Assembly (NCBI GenBank): GCA_020726505.1 | Contig: JAHLEZ010000017.1 | Coordinates: 1,703,623 to 1,767,622 of the forward strand | From: Leptodontidium sp. MPI-SDFR-AT-0119 | Lineage: Eukaryota > Ascomycota > Leotiomycetes > Helotiales > Leptodontidiaceae | Direction: 5' to 3' | DNA length: 64,000 nucleotides | Shown here: positions 32,761 through 44,229 of the stretch, piece by piece | Layout of the letters: each line of letters opens with the position of its first letter | How positions within the stretch are numbered: position 1 is the stretch's first letter | Position numbers and translations under genes: made by a program | Notes under the pieces: generated by a model | The model's database searches: none | Told to the model about the DNA's origin: nothing | Seen by the model: the letters and a program-made list of their open reading frames with translations, nothing else

Positions 32761-35703
32761 CTATAAGTTATATTAAGCTCATCGAAGAACTTACGAGGGA
32801 CCTTAACTCGGATATTATTGGTTAATAGGACTATACTGAATACTAATCAGTACAAATCCAAAATTTACTAGCGTATAGTACTAATAGTACTGATTCTAAA
32901 GTTATAGTAACTCCGGTCGAGACTAGGCAGCGAAAGGGAGCACTTAAATAAGAGTCGTATAAGACTTCAGACAAGCTCTAAGAGAAGATTAAGTCTTAAT
33001 TTACTTATAATAAACTAAAGGCACCCCGCGATATTAAAGAACTAGTCAAGTTCGTTAATACTATAAACGTCGACAGCCCAGCGGAGATTAGAATAATACC
33101 GCAATAGATTCTAGCCCGTAATAAGTCTAAAGTCTTTAACTTGAGTACGAAAACGACATCTACTACGGCACTGAAAACACCTTTTAAAACATCACTTACT
33201 AGTAATATAATAAGAAAGAGAGCTTCGAAGTCTGAGGCACTAGTAATACCATCGGCTATCCTTAGACCTGTATCTCGTATAGCGTCATCCCGAAGTCCTC
33301 GCGTGTAAGAGGCGTTGACTCGGAATAGTTATAGGCTTAATAATATCTTAAATAAATTGCTCGCACAAAAGGAGCTTCCCGGAAACCTTATGTTAAAAGA
33401 AATTATAGTTCTTATAAACCCGCCTAAAGCATCTCGTCTTTTTACTAGAATAATTAACTGACGTATATAAAAGGAATTAATCGCTAATATTAATACCTTA
33501 GAGTTTAAAGAACTAGAGTTGATAACTGGGGAAGATATTATTATGTGTCAAAAACTACTTCACGGCACTTTATATACTCTTTTAAACCTTTATACTATTA
33601 ATGTTTCTATGACTGCGAACTATAAACAGCGACTTAAGGAAATTAAACGGGAAGGCCTTAAGTTAAAGTATAAGTATTAAGAAGAGCGCATTATAACTCA
33701 CAGCTTTATCTTAAGAAATCTATTAGTAGTAAAGTTCAGAATATAACAAAGACGCTAGCGACTTTAATTATTCGCATAATAAAAAGCTCTTATTAATAAC
33801 TTAGTACTATGGCTTATAATTAGCGCTATTCCGGTCTTTAATCTGATCTTTATAGTGTTACTTGGAACTATAATACTACTTAGTAAGTATATCTTTAAAA
33901 ACTTTCTAACGAAACGCACTCGCGCTTAAGAATTATTATATACTGAAGTAGCTTTACTAAGGACAATAGTTAAGACAAGAAACTTATACTTCTCGCTAGT
34001 ACTAAAGGTTATTATTACTATGCTTAGCCGAACTAAGGTCATTGATGTTAAAGCTACCCTTAACACAGGAGCTGAAGTTAGTTATATAACACTTGAAGTA
34101 GTTACTCTCTTAAAGCTCTTTATTACTAGAAGTTAAACTATAGCTCTAAAAACAATTACCGGAGTTAAGTCCTAATTTATTAGTTTTACTAACAATATTA
34201 CGATTGTTATAAGCAACTACGTTATTAATAACAGATTCTATATTATAAACGCCCCTAGTATAAAAGTTATTCTAGGCTTTTTATTCTTCCGCAAAGCTAG
34301 AGTATTATTCCGCTATCTTAGAAACTATAATAGAGGCATTGTATTAGCTTAGTTTTGGGATTAGTAATTAAGAGACGTCACTATAGTTAAAACTAACAAT
34401 ACTATAGAGGATGCTAAGGACGCTAAAGTTCTTTAGGAAGAAAACGGGATAAGTATAATCTTTTTAAAACAAACGGACTTTAAAGATAGTTACGAAGAAG
34501 AAGACTTCTCGGGAAAAGAGTAATTAATTATATATTAAGCGCTACTGTCGGTGCCTTAGAATGCTCGATTAACCCCTCACAATATAACTTTTAACTACTA
34601 AAGCTTAAGGGCAAGCTTTATAAAGGGGGGAACAAAGCGGTACTAAGTAATAATAATAAAGGCAATACTATTCTCATCGAGTACTTAGAAAGAGAGTTTT
34701 GCGTCTCGAAATCAGTACTTAATGATTTTTAGTAAGAGGCAATCTTAGATATATTCTTGAAGGAGAAGTCAACTACGGAATTATTCTTTCTTAGAGCTTT
34801 TAAAACTAGTTCTTTAACTAAAGCCACACTTACCTTCGAATGGACAAAGAACTATAACGATCTCCTGATTAAGAACCCCTTTCGGAGCACTCAGAATATT
34901 ACTACTTAGATTAACACTATGTATAAATCGAAAGCCAAGAAAGTCCAGCTAGTTGACAAAGCCGACCTTATAGGCGATCCCCTAGAAGGGAGAGATAATT
35001 AGTATAAGAGATTAAAAGACAAAGGGACTAAGTAAGAATAATTAAGGAAATATTAAGATTTATTATTATTACGCTTTATTAGTATACCCTGTAACTCCCG
35101 ACTTACGCCGGAGAGACTAGCTAAACTTGACGTCGAGAAGCTGTTATAACCTAAAGAGAAAGCTCTCTTCGATGAAATGATGATTAACAGAGAAGGAGCT
35201 ATAGCGTTCGACTGGCCCGAATGTAGTAAATTCCATGAAGATGTCTTTCCCTTAGTCGTCATTAAGACTATTAAGCACAAAGCTTAATAAGCCCTTAACT
35301 TTCCGTTACCACGAGCTTTAGTCCCGGAAGTCACGAAGATAGTGTAAGAGTGTCTCGATAAGGGTGTTCTTGAGCTTTCTAAAGGCTTATACCGAAATAC
35401 TTAGTTTTTAGTAAAAAAGAAGGAATCTAGAAAATACAAACTCATTAACTTAACTACTATATTAAATGCCGTCACACGAAGGGATATTAATCTTCTACCT
35501 TTAATAAATAAGTTCTCTGAAGAATTCGCCGGTTGCCACGTCGCTAGCCTCTTTAACTTGTACTCCGGCTATGATTAATAAACTCTCCACAAGTCTAGCC
35601 GAGACATAACTGCCTTCTATATTCTAAACGTAAGCTTAGTCAGGAATATAACTCTCCCTTAAGGTATTATAAACTCTATTACTTAGTTTATTAAAACGAT
35701 TAC

Positions 35704-35908
35704 TGTCGGTATATACTCGTCTGTAAGGGGGTAGTATCAAAAAGGTGGCACGTAGCACGAAAACCTGTGGTTCGTATGCTTTGTTATGCCCTTTATTTTG
35801 TACATCTTTTCTAAGAAGGAGCTCGAGGAAGAGCTCCCTTATATGCTAGCTAGGAGGTCACGTAGTACACGTGACCCCGGCATTTAGGCTTGACTATACA
35901 TCCCAACA
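35704..35908 (+). repeat. 5' LTR of young element
   Basis: 205 bp, TGTCGGTATATACTCG to ACATCCCAACA. Almost identical to the copy at 37283-37487. Confidence 0.94.
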
Positions 35909-36579
35909 CTGGCAATTCTTACTTTCTTGTCGTCGAAAGCTATAGTCAAGCTCGTACAAGATCAAGAATAACAAAATTCTCCTTTTCAAACCTTCTGCCA
36001 ATTCAACTACTTTAAATAAGGGGTCTGTACGAGGTCCGTACGAAGTTGAAACACCCTTAAATAGTTATTCCTTTAAACCTTCCTTCCCCTTCTAATTCAC
36101 CCGTCTCAAACGCCAGATGTTGCTAGCTGTAACGTACGTATAATCATCCTGTCGCGGGAGGGGGGGTAGTCGTTCGTAAAGAGGGGAAAGAATATTCGCT
36201 GTCGTACTGAGGGAAGTCGGTCTTTCGTTGTACTATTGAATTGACGGCTTCGTGCAAAGGGAGGGAGGGGCTCCTCGCGGCTCCTGAAGACTCAATTAAG
36301 AGCTCAGAAGGAGGTCTTCGCTGGCTGTTCCCACTACTTCGTACGATGATTCATAGCCCCACTTCACTTCCCTGCCTCAAACTCAGAATGCCGCTAATCG
36401 TAAATCTGACGTCTCAGATCCCTTGGCAGTGTTTTGTCTTGAGCTTTGAGGCCTCGTACGGCAGGGAAAAAAAAGGGGGGGCGGGGGGGCTCCGTAAGCT
36501 GGTCGTGTGAAAGGTGACGGCTTCGTACGAGAAGAGGAAGAAGTCGAGTACTCAGCGAAGAGCCTCGCAGAGGGAGGAG

Positions 36580-36745
36580 TGTTGTTTGTGTCGTACGAGG
36601 GGTGGCGTCTCGTACGGAGGGTGCAGAGCTCAGCGAAGAGCTCGCAAAGGGAGGAGTATTATTTGTATCGTACGAGGAGTGGCGTCTCGTACGGAGGGTG
36701 CAGAGCTCAGCGAAGAGCTCGTAGAGGGAGGAGTGTTGTTTGTAT
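36580..36745. repeat. Direct repeats in young element, set 1
   Basis: A unit of about 80 bp containing GGTGGCGTCTCGTACGGAGG and GTGCAGAGCTCAGCGAAGAG repeats about twice, with a partial unit upstream. It is rich in CGTACGA motifs that recur across the element. Confidence 0.8.
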
Positions 36746-36781
36746 TTGCGTTTCGTGAATCCTCAGATCGTACGAATCGTC

Positions 36782-36807
36782 TTTTTTTTTTTTTTTTTTT
36801 TTTTTTC
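36782..36807. repeat. Poly-T tract
   Basis: An uninterrupted T run of about 26 bases. The exact length may be unreliable in assembly. Confidence 0.8.
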
Positions 36808-36810
36808 TGC

Positions 36811-37110
36811 TAGTCGCCGACGCAGGGTCTGATCAGTTTGCCTCTCCGGTCTGTCTTTGCAATTGTCGTCGTACAAAAGTATTAGGCGGTGATAAAATAC
36901 GAGTTTGTGCTCGTACGAGCTCCCTCTTAAGCTCAGAACATCATCTTCTAGTCGCTAACGCAGGGTCCGATCAGTTTGCCTCTCCGGTCTGTCTTTCCGA
37001 TTGTTGTTGTACAAAAGTCTTCTTCTGCTAGTCGCCGACGCCAGGGTCCGATCAGTTTGCCTCTCCGGTCTGTCTTTCCGATTTGTCGTCGTGTAAAAGT
37101 TTTCTTTATC
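36811..37110. repeat. Direct repeats in young element, set 2
   Basis: Three copies of a unit of about 75 bp sharing CTAGTCGCCGACGC, GATCAGTTTGCCTCTCCGGT and CTGTCTTTCCGATT. The first two copies are separated by about 75 bp of other sequence. Confidence 0.85.
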
Positions 37111-37282
37111 GTTGTACGGAGGAGGGCGGTTCCGTACGAAGCGTGAGGTTGTCATGAGGTATGATCTAGGTGCTAGAGGCGAGCACTCTCCGTACGGAGC
37201 TCCTAGATCGACAGTCGGCGACGGCGAGCATAACCTCGTCCTTGAAGGTCCTAAATACGAGTATTAAGAACACATTCATGAA

Positions 37283-37487
37283 TGTCGGTATATACTCGTC
37301 TGTAAGGGGGTAGTATCAAAAAGGTGGCACGTAGCACGAAAACCTGTGGTTCGTATGCTTTGTTATGCCCTTTATTTTGTACATCTTTTCTAAGAAGGAG
37401 CTCGAGGAAGAGCTCCCTTATATGCTAGCTAGGAGGTCACGTGGTACACGTGACCCCGGCATTTAGGCTTGACTATACATCCCAACA
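37283..37487 (+). repeat. 3' LTR of young element
   Basis: 205 bp, near-identical to 35704-35908. Followed directly by ATTAC and the resumed gypsy RT. Confidence 0.94.
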
Positions 37488-40352
37488 ATTACTTATATAC
37501 TAAAGCCACTGATTCCTAGCGTGTTTATATTATTCTTGGATAATATAAGAGTTAAGGGACTATATATAGACTATAACTAAGAAGAAGCTCGTCCCGGAAT
37601 CCGAAGATTTATCTTAAAGTATATTTAGAACCTCGACAAGACACTAGAACGCTTAGAAAGAGTAGGTACTATTATTAGCCCGAAGTCTTAGTTTTGTTTA
37701 AATAATATGGACATTGTAGGATACGCCTGTAACTCTAAGGGGAGAGAACCTTTGGCGAGACACTTAGTTAAGATTAAGAACTAGAACTTATTAAGTAACT
37801 TGACAAAAGTTAAGGCATTCTTAGGCCTTGTTGTTTACTTCTGAATTTAGATTAAAAACTTCTGACTAATCGCTAAGTTATTGTACGTACTATTTAGAAA
37901 AGGAGTCAAGTTCTTCTAGGACTTAGAGATTCACGACAAAGTAATATAAACTCTTAAAGATACGTTATACTTGTTTCTAGTTTTATATTAAATTAATTAT
38001 AGTGAGGGTACTAGAGAGATAGTTGTCGGTGTCGACTTAAGTGGCACAAGTTAGGGAGGTTTCTTCGGCTAAAGAGACTCTCTAACGAATAAGATACGAC
38101 TTATAAGGTACGAGAGTAGTTTTTAGAGTAAGACTAAAGCTAAGTATAATATTACTAAGCGAGAATATAAAGGCATACTTTATATTTTAAAGAAACTCAA
38201 GATCTAGCTCGTTAGCGTGTACTTTATTATTAAAATAGACGCTAATACCTTAGTTACTTAATTAAATAGAGCCGCTTACGATTATCTTAGCGCCTTACTT
38301 ACTAGATGGCTTACTTAGATACGCCTGTTTGATTTCGAAGTTCGGCATATCAAAGGCTTAACACACGTCGTTGCCGATTAACTTTCTAAGAGGCTAAGGC
38401 ATATTAACGACACGCCAGAAAAGAGTAATATAAACGAGGATTAGATACTTTTTGAGTTAGGAGCTTATAAGATTTGCCTTATAGAAGTATCTAACGCTAA
38501 AGAACTTACTAATTTAGAACCCGAAGAAGTAATAATAGACCTTAAATTACGTAAACGAAACGATATCTTATTAAATATAAAAGTAAAAGTGTAATACTTA
38601 AGAGATAAAGGGGAACTTAGCTCCTTTGATAGTTCAAGCTCTATCGAAGGAGAACTACTTATCCTGGCCAATAAGTACGGCGAAGGGTACTAGCAAATTG
38701 CCTGATACCTGACGACACTTAAGACTCCTAAGGACATGATTAGAAAGTAGTTTCGAGTTTTTAAACGGGAAGCTTTAAACTACGGTGTATATAGTCGCCG
38801 GATTTAGAGGCTTCCTATAAAAGGTTCTACTGTCAAGCTTGTTATTAATACTAATAAGGAAAAGGAAATTATACTTCGGAGTTATTATAATAATTCTAGT
38901 TACAAAGGGAGAGAAAGCACTTACTACCGCATTATTATATAGTACTTTTAGAAGGGACTATTTACTAACTATATAGAATACGTCCGAACGTGTAAGAATT
39001 GTTAACTTTGATTAGCAAAACGTCTTAAGGAGCCTCTTTACCCTATAATATCAAATAGACTCATAGAAAAGTAGGCATTAGATGTTACTTACATGCCACT
39101 ACACAAGGGAAAAGGCTACCTTATTATTACAAGAGACGACATAAGTAGATAGGCTGAAGCTAAAGCTCTCTTTACTAGAGAGGCTAAATACATCACTGCT
39201 TTTATTTAGGAAGATATTATTTGCCGTTATAAGTTATTTTAGAGACTTATTATAAATAAAGGAACTAAGAATATAAGGGAAGTACTAGAACTACTCAATA
39301 AAATAGAGGTCGAGCGAATCAAGATCTCGGCATATAACGCTAGAGCCAATAGAATAATCGAACGAGGCCATGGACTTATTAAGAATACCTTATCAAAAAT
39401 AGAAGGACGTTAGACTAATAACCTTTTTATAGTATTGTTTATTAATAAAACTACTGTGTATAGTCTAACTAGTTATACACTATTTTATATAATATACAGT
39501 AGGAAGGCGATCTTACTTATCGAGACAAGAAACTTAATATAAAGAACGTTATTTACTAAAGAGGTTCGTAACCGATTGAAGCTATTATAGCTTAGGGTTA
39601 CACAGTTTTAGATGAGACAAGAACACATCGATGAGGCTATCTTTAGGAAGACTCGGCGTCGTCAAGAAGGCAAGGAAGCCTTTGATCTTAAACACGACAT
39701 ATAAAAGAGACTATTTAAAAAGAAAGACTTAGTCCTCTAATGGGACTTAGTACGGGAGAATGATATGTCCTTAAACCAAGCACTCGACTTCAGGTGGCTA
39801 GGTCCCTACGAGATCGCTGAAACTTATATTAATAAAGGTTATTATAAACTTAAGAAACTCGGCGATGATAGCCCCTGGCTACGACAAACCTTTACTGGTA
39901 ATAAGCTTAAGCTCTTCTACAAGAAGAACAACTTCATTTATAACGATAGTAATAAAGTGAGAGAGGCCTCTAGCGAAGACGATAACTTGACCTCTCTAAA
40001 TCTTAAACTAGACATTGATTTATAACACCTTAACGACCCCGAATTCTTAAAGAACCTTACGACTCCGACGATATAGCGTATTAGAGACGATAAGATAGTG
40101 ATTAGAGTCCCTGAATTGTTAGCATAGTAGCGCAGCGAGTACCGAGTAGTGTCTGACTCGGAATAAACATATACGCTCCACACGCTAGTGTCGCCGACAA
40201 TATTTCTTCAGTTAAATAAACCTGGCCTTAATAACTGTCACTTACTTCCATAAGTAACCGTCGCGACACGAAACTTAAAGCTAACACTTCGGTATTAAGG
40301 CTTTAGTGTTAAGGAGCTAGTACGAGGACGCACCCTTAGTCTTTAAAGGGGG

Positions 40353-43300
40353 GGACGACATATTACCGCACATTAAAATTATTAAAATAATCGCTAAACC
40401 GACTTCGTACTACTGAGAACCACGATTCAGGACACCTTAGCACTACAACAAGCACGAAGAAGAGCTTATGTAGCCTTAAGTAAGTCAAAGAGAATATTAG
40501 CCTCGTGTTATAAGAACACTTATCTCTCAGAGTAAAACTTAACAAGAAACTAGCGCCCTTATAAACTACTTGCTATATACGAACATACAATAGGTTTAAA
40601 ACGAGACTATTATTATTAAGCCAACGATATTTTAAGCGGCAAAAAGTAACTTCGTTTAAATGGGCTAATTGTCGGGCTTGATCCGCAGGACTAGATTCTA
40701 AAACGGCAAGTTAAACTTATAACTTAAGCCAGAAATTCGAGTCTAACGTGCTAAACACCCCGAAGAATATAGACGTAATATACTTAGGCGCTAACTCTCG
40801 GCAATTAATAAAAAGAGAGGAAATAACGAAGTAAGTCTATTATTCCTAGGGATAAAGTTAATACCTATAGAGCTATTAACCCTAATATAGCGTATAGCAA
40901 TTTATAAAGAATAATACTAAGAGTACTATCGACAAACTAGCCTTAAACTAGTAAGTAGATCACACGATCTATATAAGGCAGGCAGAAGTCTAGGAAATCT
41001 CTTAGTAAAGAGCTAATAACACGCTCGGAATCAGAGCCGTGCTCTCTAAAACCTTAAGTTAATAACTACAATATAGTTAACACTAACCCTACCCCACGTA
41101 TTAGAGATCTAAGTATGTCATCGGCCGACGACCCTTAATTAGTGAACCTTTTAGGGATCGAGTGTTAGTCGACTACTCCTAATCAGCTCTGTCTAAAGTC
41201 TCTCGCTTATTAAGTCAGGGCCCCTTTTATATATACGTCGATACTTCTTAGTCCCTTCCCGTTAGAAAGTCTAAAAGAATAAAGACTTCTCTTACTGTTT
41301 ATTAGTATTAGTAAATAAGAAGTAATATACTTCGTACTTAGAGTATTAGTAAGAGACTATAAGTTATAAACAACTTTTAAATATAATATAATAGTTCTAC
41401 GATTATAATAAACTTATAAGTAGGAGTGCCGCCATTCTAGGCTCGTATTAATATCGCTGAAGTAATGAAGACTTTATACCCTCGACTTTTAGCTAGGTTT
41501 AGTAATAAGTACTAGTAACTAATTAAGGCTAAGGGTGCGACCTTAAGTGTTCTTATAGATGTTTCGTCACCGCTTACTATATTATTCCGAGAGGTGTCGT
41601 TAAGTAGAACAGACAGGGACAAAGCTAATAACTTATAGAGTAACTAGTTAAGAGTCAAGTTTAACTTCGACCTCAAGATTAATAATAAGTTCTTTAACTT
41701 CTATTAAAGAACTAAAGTAATTAAGAGACCTTAATTATAACTAAACTATTATTCCGAGAAGATCTCTAGTTAATAAGACCCCACAGTATGCCATCTTATA
41801 CTTAGCTATTACTAGCTTAATAGTACTTAAGTTAACTAAACTCTTTTACTCCTAGAAAGCTCAACTGTTTTAAAGACTCTCTATTAGCTTTAATAATAAG
41901 AGGTGACTTACTTATTAAGGGGAGAAGGGGCTATTTCCACTACACTAAGAACTAAGAACTTATTGTAGCCTCCCAACCTTACTCGACGTATTACGACCGT
42001 TAGTTTTCTTACTCCTCCCGGCTTTCTACTATAAACCTTCGAAATTAGCGGATTTAGCCTCTACCCCATTTAATTAACCGATTAATAAGAGATTAGTGGA
42101 ATAATGCCACTTATCTTTAGTAGTGTGACTTACGCAAGTGTAATAAGAGTGTATTTATGGAGGGACTCGAAAATTACTTAGTGATTTATTATTAAGGGAA
42201 GATTAGTACGGCGCGATACGCACGTTTTAAACTTAAGGGGTGGAGTTTAATACAAGTAGTTACACGAGGTAGCCTTAATTCTTATTAGTTTACGAACTTA
42301 AAGAAGACAGATAGCATCGTTTCCTTGACTTGTAAAGAGAATATAAGTACTGGTGCTGCGAAGAGGTTAGACAGTTTAATACTTAATTAAATAACGTTAA
42401 GGTAAAGTTTTGGAGTTCACTTTAGTTACTTCTTAAAACACGAGTTAAAGACTAAAGATAGTAGTCGCATTGCGATTAATGTAAGAAAGGTATTAGCATA
42501 ATCTATGAATAGTTAGTTAAGTATAAGAGAAGAGATAAGAGTATAACTCACGAAGTTAAGGCGCGTTGAGACTTTTATAGTGTTGACCTTTAGTGTTAAA
42601 GCTAAGAGCGTTTAGGCTGAGATAAAGCGAACCGATTTTGATGGCACCTTTAAAGTGGCTGACAACGAAGGACTCTTCTCGAAGGTCTACGACGAGTTAG
42701 TAGAGCTCAGATAGTATTGTAAAAGGTCAACTCACCGCGTTGAGGCGACTTGATTTTATACTGAAGTTACTATTTGGAGATTGAGGTACGGAAAGCTAAG
42801 GAGAGACTGCGCACAGGTCAACGCAGGTGTTGTGAAGGGAAGTTGTCGGCTAGTAAGAAGAAAAGCAAGTAAGGAAAAGCTCTCTATTACGTCACTTCTG
42901 CGGCTAGGCAACAGCGAAGTTGAAGGTATTAAGCTCTAATAGCGCGCTAAAGTTAATGATAAAGGCTAAAGTTATTGCCCTGAAGGTACTGAATGGCGAA
43001 GAATTGGCGGTAGAGAGACCTCTGAGGGTACTAGAGTCATAGTAGCTGAAGTTATCGTTGAACGGAAGGAGATCTTGCCTTGGTGGTGTAGAGAAAAGTG
43101 ATGAAGTCGATCTTGACATGAGCTTAGCGGGGAAGTTTGTTTTCTTTAGAGAATTAGAATAGGAAAAAAGTATAGGAGGTGTTATTTAATTAGTAAGAGA
43201 GGGAGTGAAGAAGTTAAAGTATGTTAAGGTGTTCTATAGAAGGAGTAGTATTAAGGAGAGGTTATTGTATTTAGAGAAGTTAAAGTTAGAAGGTTAGTGG

Positions 43301-43490
43301 GGGAGAGCCAGCCTTATATAGGGGGGCAAGAAGGTACTAAGCGAGACGATTGTTTACTTCAAAGGTAACAAGTCAACTATCACGGGACTTCGCATACACT
43401 AGCTATATAATATCCTGCTGACGATTTAAGACGCTCTGATTAGCTGTTTACTTCTTTTTAATATATATTACTCGAGGGCGAGTAGAGTCT
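40353..43490 (-). pseudogene. 3-kb extra segment of gypsy with possible antisense ORF
   Basis: This lies between the pol end and the 3' LTR. A minus-strand frame starts at 43119 (M-S-R-S-T-S-S-L-F-S-T-P-P) and stays coding-like toward about 42000 if TAA/TAG/TGA are read as mutated Gln/Trp codons. It is Ser/Pro-rich at its start with scattered Cys further on. I recognise no domain. A duplicated purine tract (AGTCTTTAAAGGGGGGGACG near 40336 and again near 43486) brackets the segment. Either an acquired gene or a non-coding filler is possible. Confidence 0.35.
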
Positions 43491-43507
43491 TTAAAGGGGG
43501 GGACGTA

Positions 43508-43788
43508 TATGGCGGGGACAGCCCCTGATTTCTTTTGTCACATAACTGCGCTAGTCCTTCGCATATATAAGGAGCTAACACTTGACTACAGAACGTCAAG
43601 AACGCAATACTAGATATATTCTATTTATTAGAACCTTTTCCCTCCCCTCCTTTGTCGATTCGTACTCTCTAGATATATAATATCTTTAGATTTAATTGAT
43701 CTGTTATTTACAGAGCCTAGAAATCTCCTCCGGTGGCTCGCTACATGCTACCCTCTTGTTATGTGGATTGGGGTTCGTCCCTTCCACA
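43508..43788 (+). repeat. 3' LTR of gypsy element
   Basis: 281 bp, begins TATGGCGGGGACAGCC (TG to TA transition) and ends CTTCCACA. Followed by GTAG. Confidence 0.93.
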
Positions 43789-44061
43789 GTAGTGGACTAC
43801 TTACTACTACTGGACTAGCGCTGACGGGGTCGCTCCCTTTCAGGCTATATAGTAACTATTGACACTGAGAGAGTCGCTCTCCTCTTAGGTCACATATATA
43901 TATACTCTTTTAGCCCCTTGGCGCTTTGGCTAGCCTCTGGGGGGTACGCATAATATGTAACCACTCCTTTGTTGAGCCTTATTAACTCTCTATTTGTATA
44001 TTAACTTTCTTAGCTCTCTCTCTTCTTTTTGTATTTGGACGTTACTCGTAACTGGGGGGTA

Positions 44062-44224
44062 TGTCGTACAGGCACGGGCCTACGGCACCATGGCGCTGCT
44101 GAGTCAGCCAGCCCCTATTCGTGTATGTAGTCAGTTACTCCCTACGAGCCTCCTTTTACAGAATTCAGACGACTTGATCACTACTTTGAAAGCACCCTAC
44201 TTTATGCTCCACTTCTGCACCACA
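44062..44224 (+). repeat. LTR 3 of tandem element
   Basis: 163 bp, begins TGTCGTACAGGCACGGGCC and ends TTCTGCACCACA. Followed by AACTG, matching the duplication before LTR 1. It is the least mutated of the three LTRs. Confidence 0.94.
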
Positions 44225-44229
44225 AACTG

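Larger units (their letters stand above)
35704..37487. mobile_element. Young non-coding LTR element (TRIM/LARD-like), TSD ATTAC
   Basis: Two 205-bp LTRs (35704-35908 and 37283-37487) differ at a single visible site (CGTAGTACACG versus CGTGGTACACG). ATTAC flanks the element (35699-35703 and 37488-37492). The 1374-bp interior has no credible gag or pol. A TGGCAATT stretch directly after the 5' LTR could be a primer-binding site. Unlike its surroundings it is not AT-shifted, so it inserted after the RIP that hit the host gypsy. It interrupts the gypsy RT exactly; excision leaves the frame intact. Confidence 0.93.
33990..40350 (+). pseudogene. Gypsy pol relic (PR-RT-RH-IN), split by nested element
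   Basis: Protease: L-N-T-G-A-E-V-S-Y-I near 34055, where the family has D-T/S-G. RT: from about 35290 (L-P-R-A-L-V-P-E-V), cut at 35703 and resuming at 37493. The metal-binding motif near 37533 reads F-L-D-N instead of F-L-D-D, an inactivating change. RNase H: V-D-L-S-G-T near 38030. Integrase: C-K-N-C of the zinc domain near 38991 and the core from about 39060. An ORF end (39765-40025) with H-type terminal segment P-Y-E-I-A-E-T-Y and continued coding-like sequence reaches about 40350. Stops are TAA/TAG at Gln positions. Confidence 0.85.
29851..43788 (+). mobile_element. Ty3/gypsy retrotransposon, TSD GTAG
   Basis: Bounded by 281-bp LTRs (29851-30131 and 43508-43788), with GTAG on both sides (29847-29850 and 43789-43792). 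Internal order is gag, protease, RT, RNase H, integrase, the Ty3/gypsy order. A purine tract AAAGGGGGGGAC precedes the 3' LTR. Excluding the nested short LTR element (35704-37487 plus TSD) it is about 12.1 kb, long for a fungal gypsy. The excess is a 3-kb stretch between the pol end and the 3' LTR (about 40353-43490). Confidence 0.92.
25210..44224 (+). mobile_element. Tandem three-LTR gag-only element, TSD AACTG
   Basis: Structure is LTR (25210-25372), internal unit 1 (25373-27664), LTR (27665-27827), internal unit 2 (27828-29850 plus 43793-44061), LTR (44062-44224). AACTG flanks the whole array (25205-25209 and 44225-44229), so it entered or was amplified as one locus. Both internal units are exactly 2292 bp after removing the gypsy insertion and one GTAG. 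Each unit carries a gag-like relic but no reverse transcriptase, so the element was non-autonomous. A GGGGGG-containing purine tract precedes each downstream LTR. Confidence 0.92.

Noticed and set aside
36241..36813. Overlapping ORFs of 83-99 codons in the young LTR element
   Set aside because: They follow the tandem repeats and T-tract, overlap in several frames and show no domain.
29851..43788. 4-bp target duplication as an error, 5 bp being usual
   Set aside because: With GTAG the interrupted unit becomes exactly 2292 bp, the same as unit 1; a 5-bp TSD would not fit.
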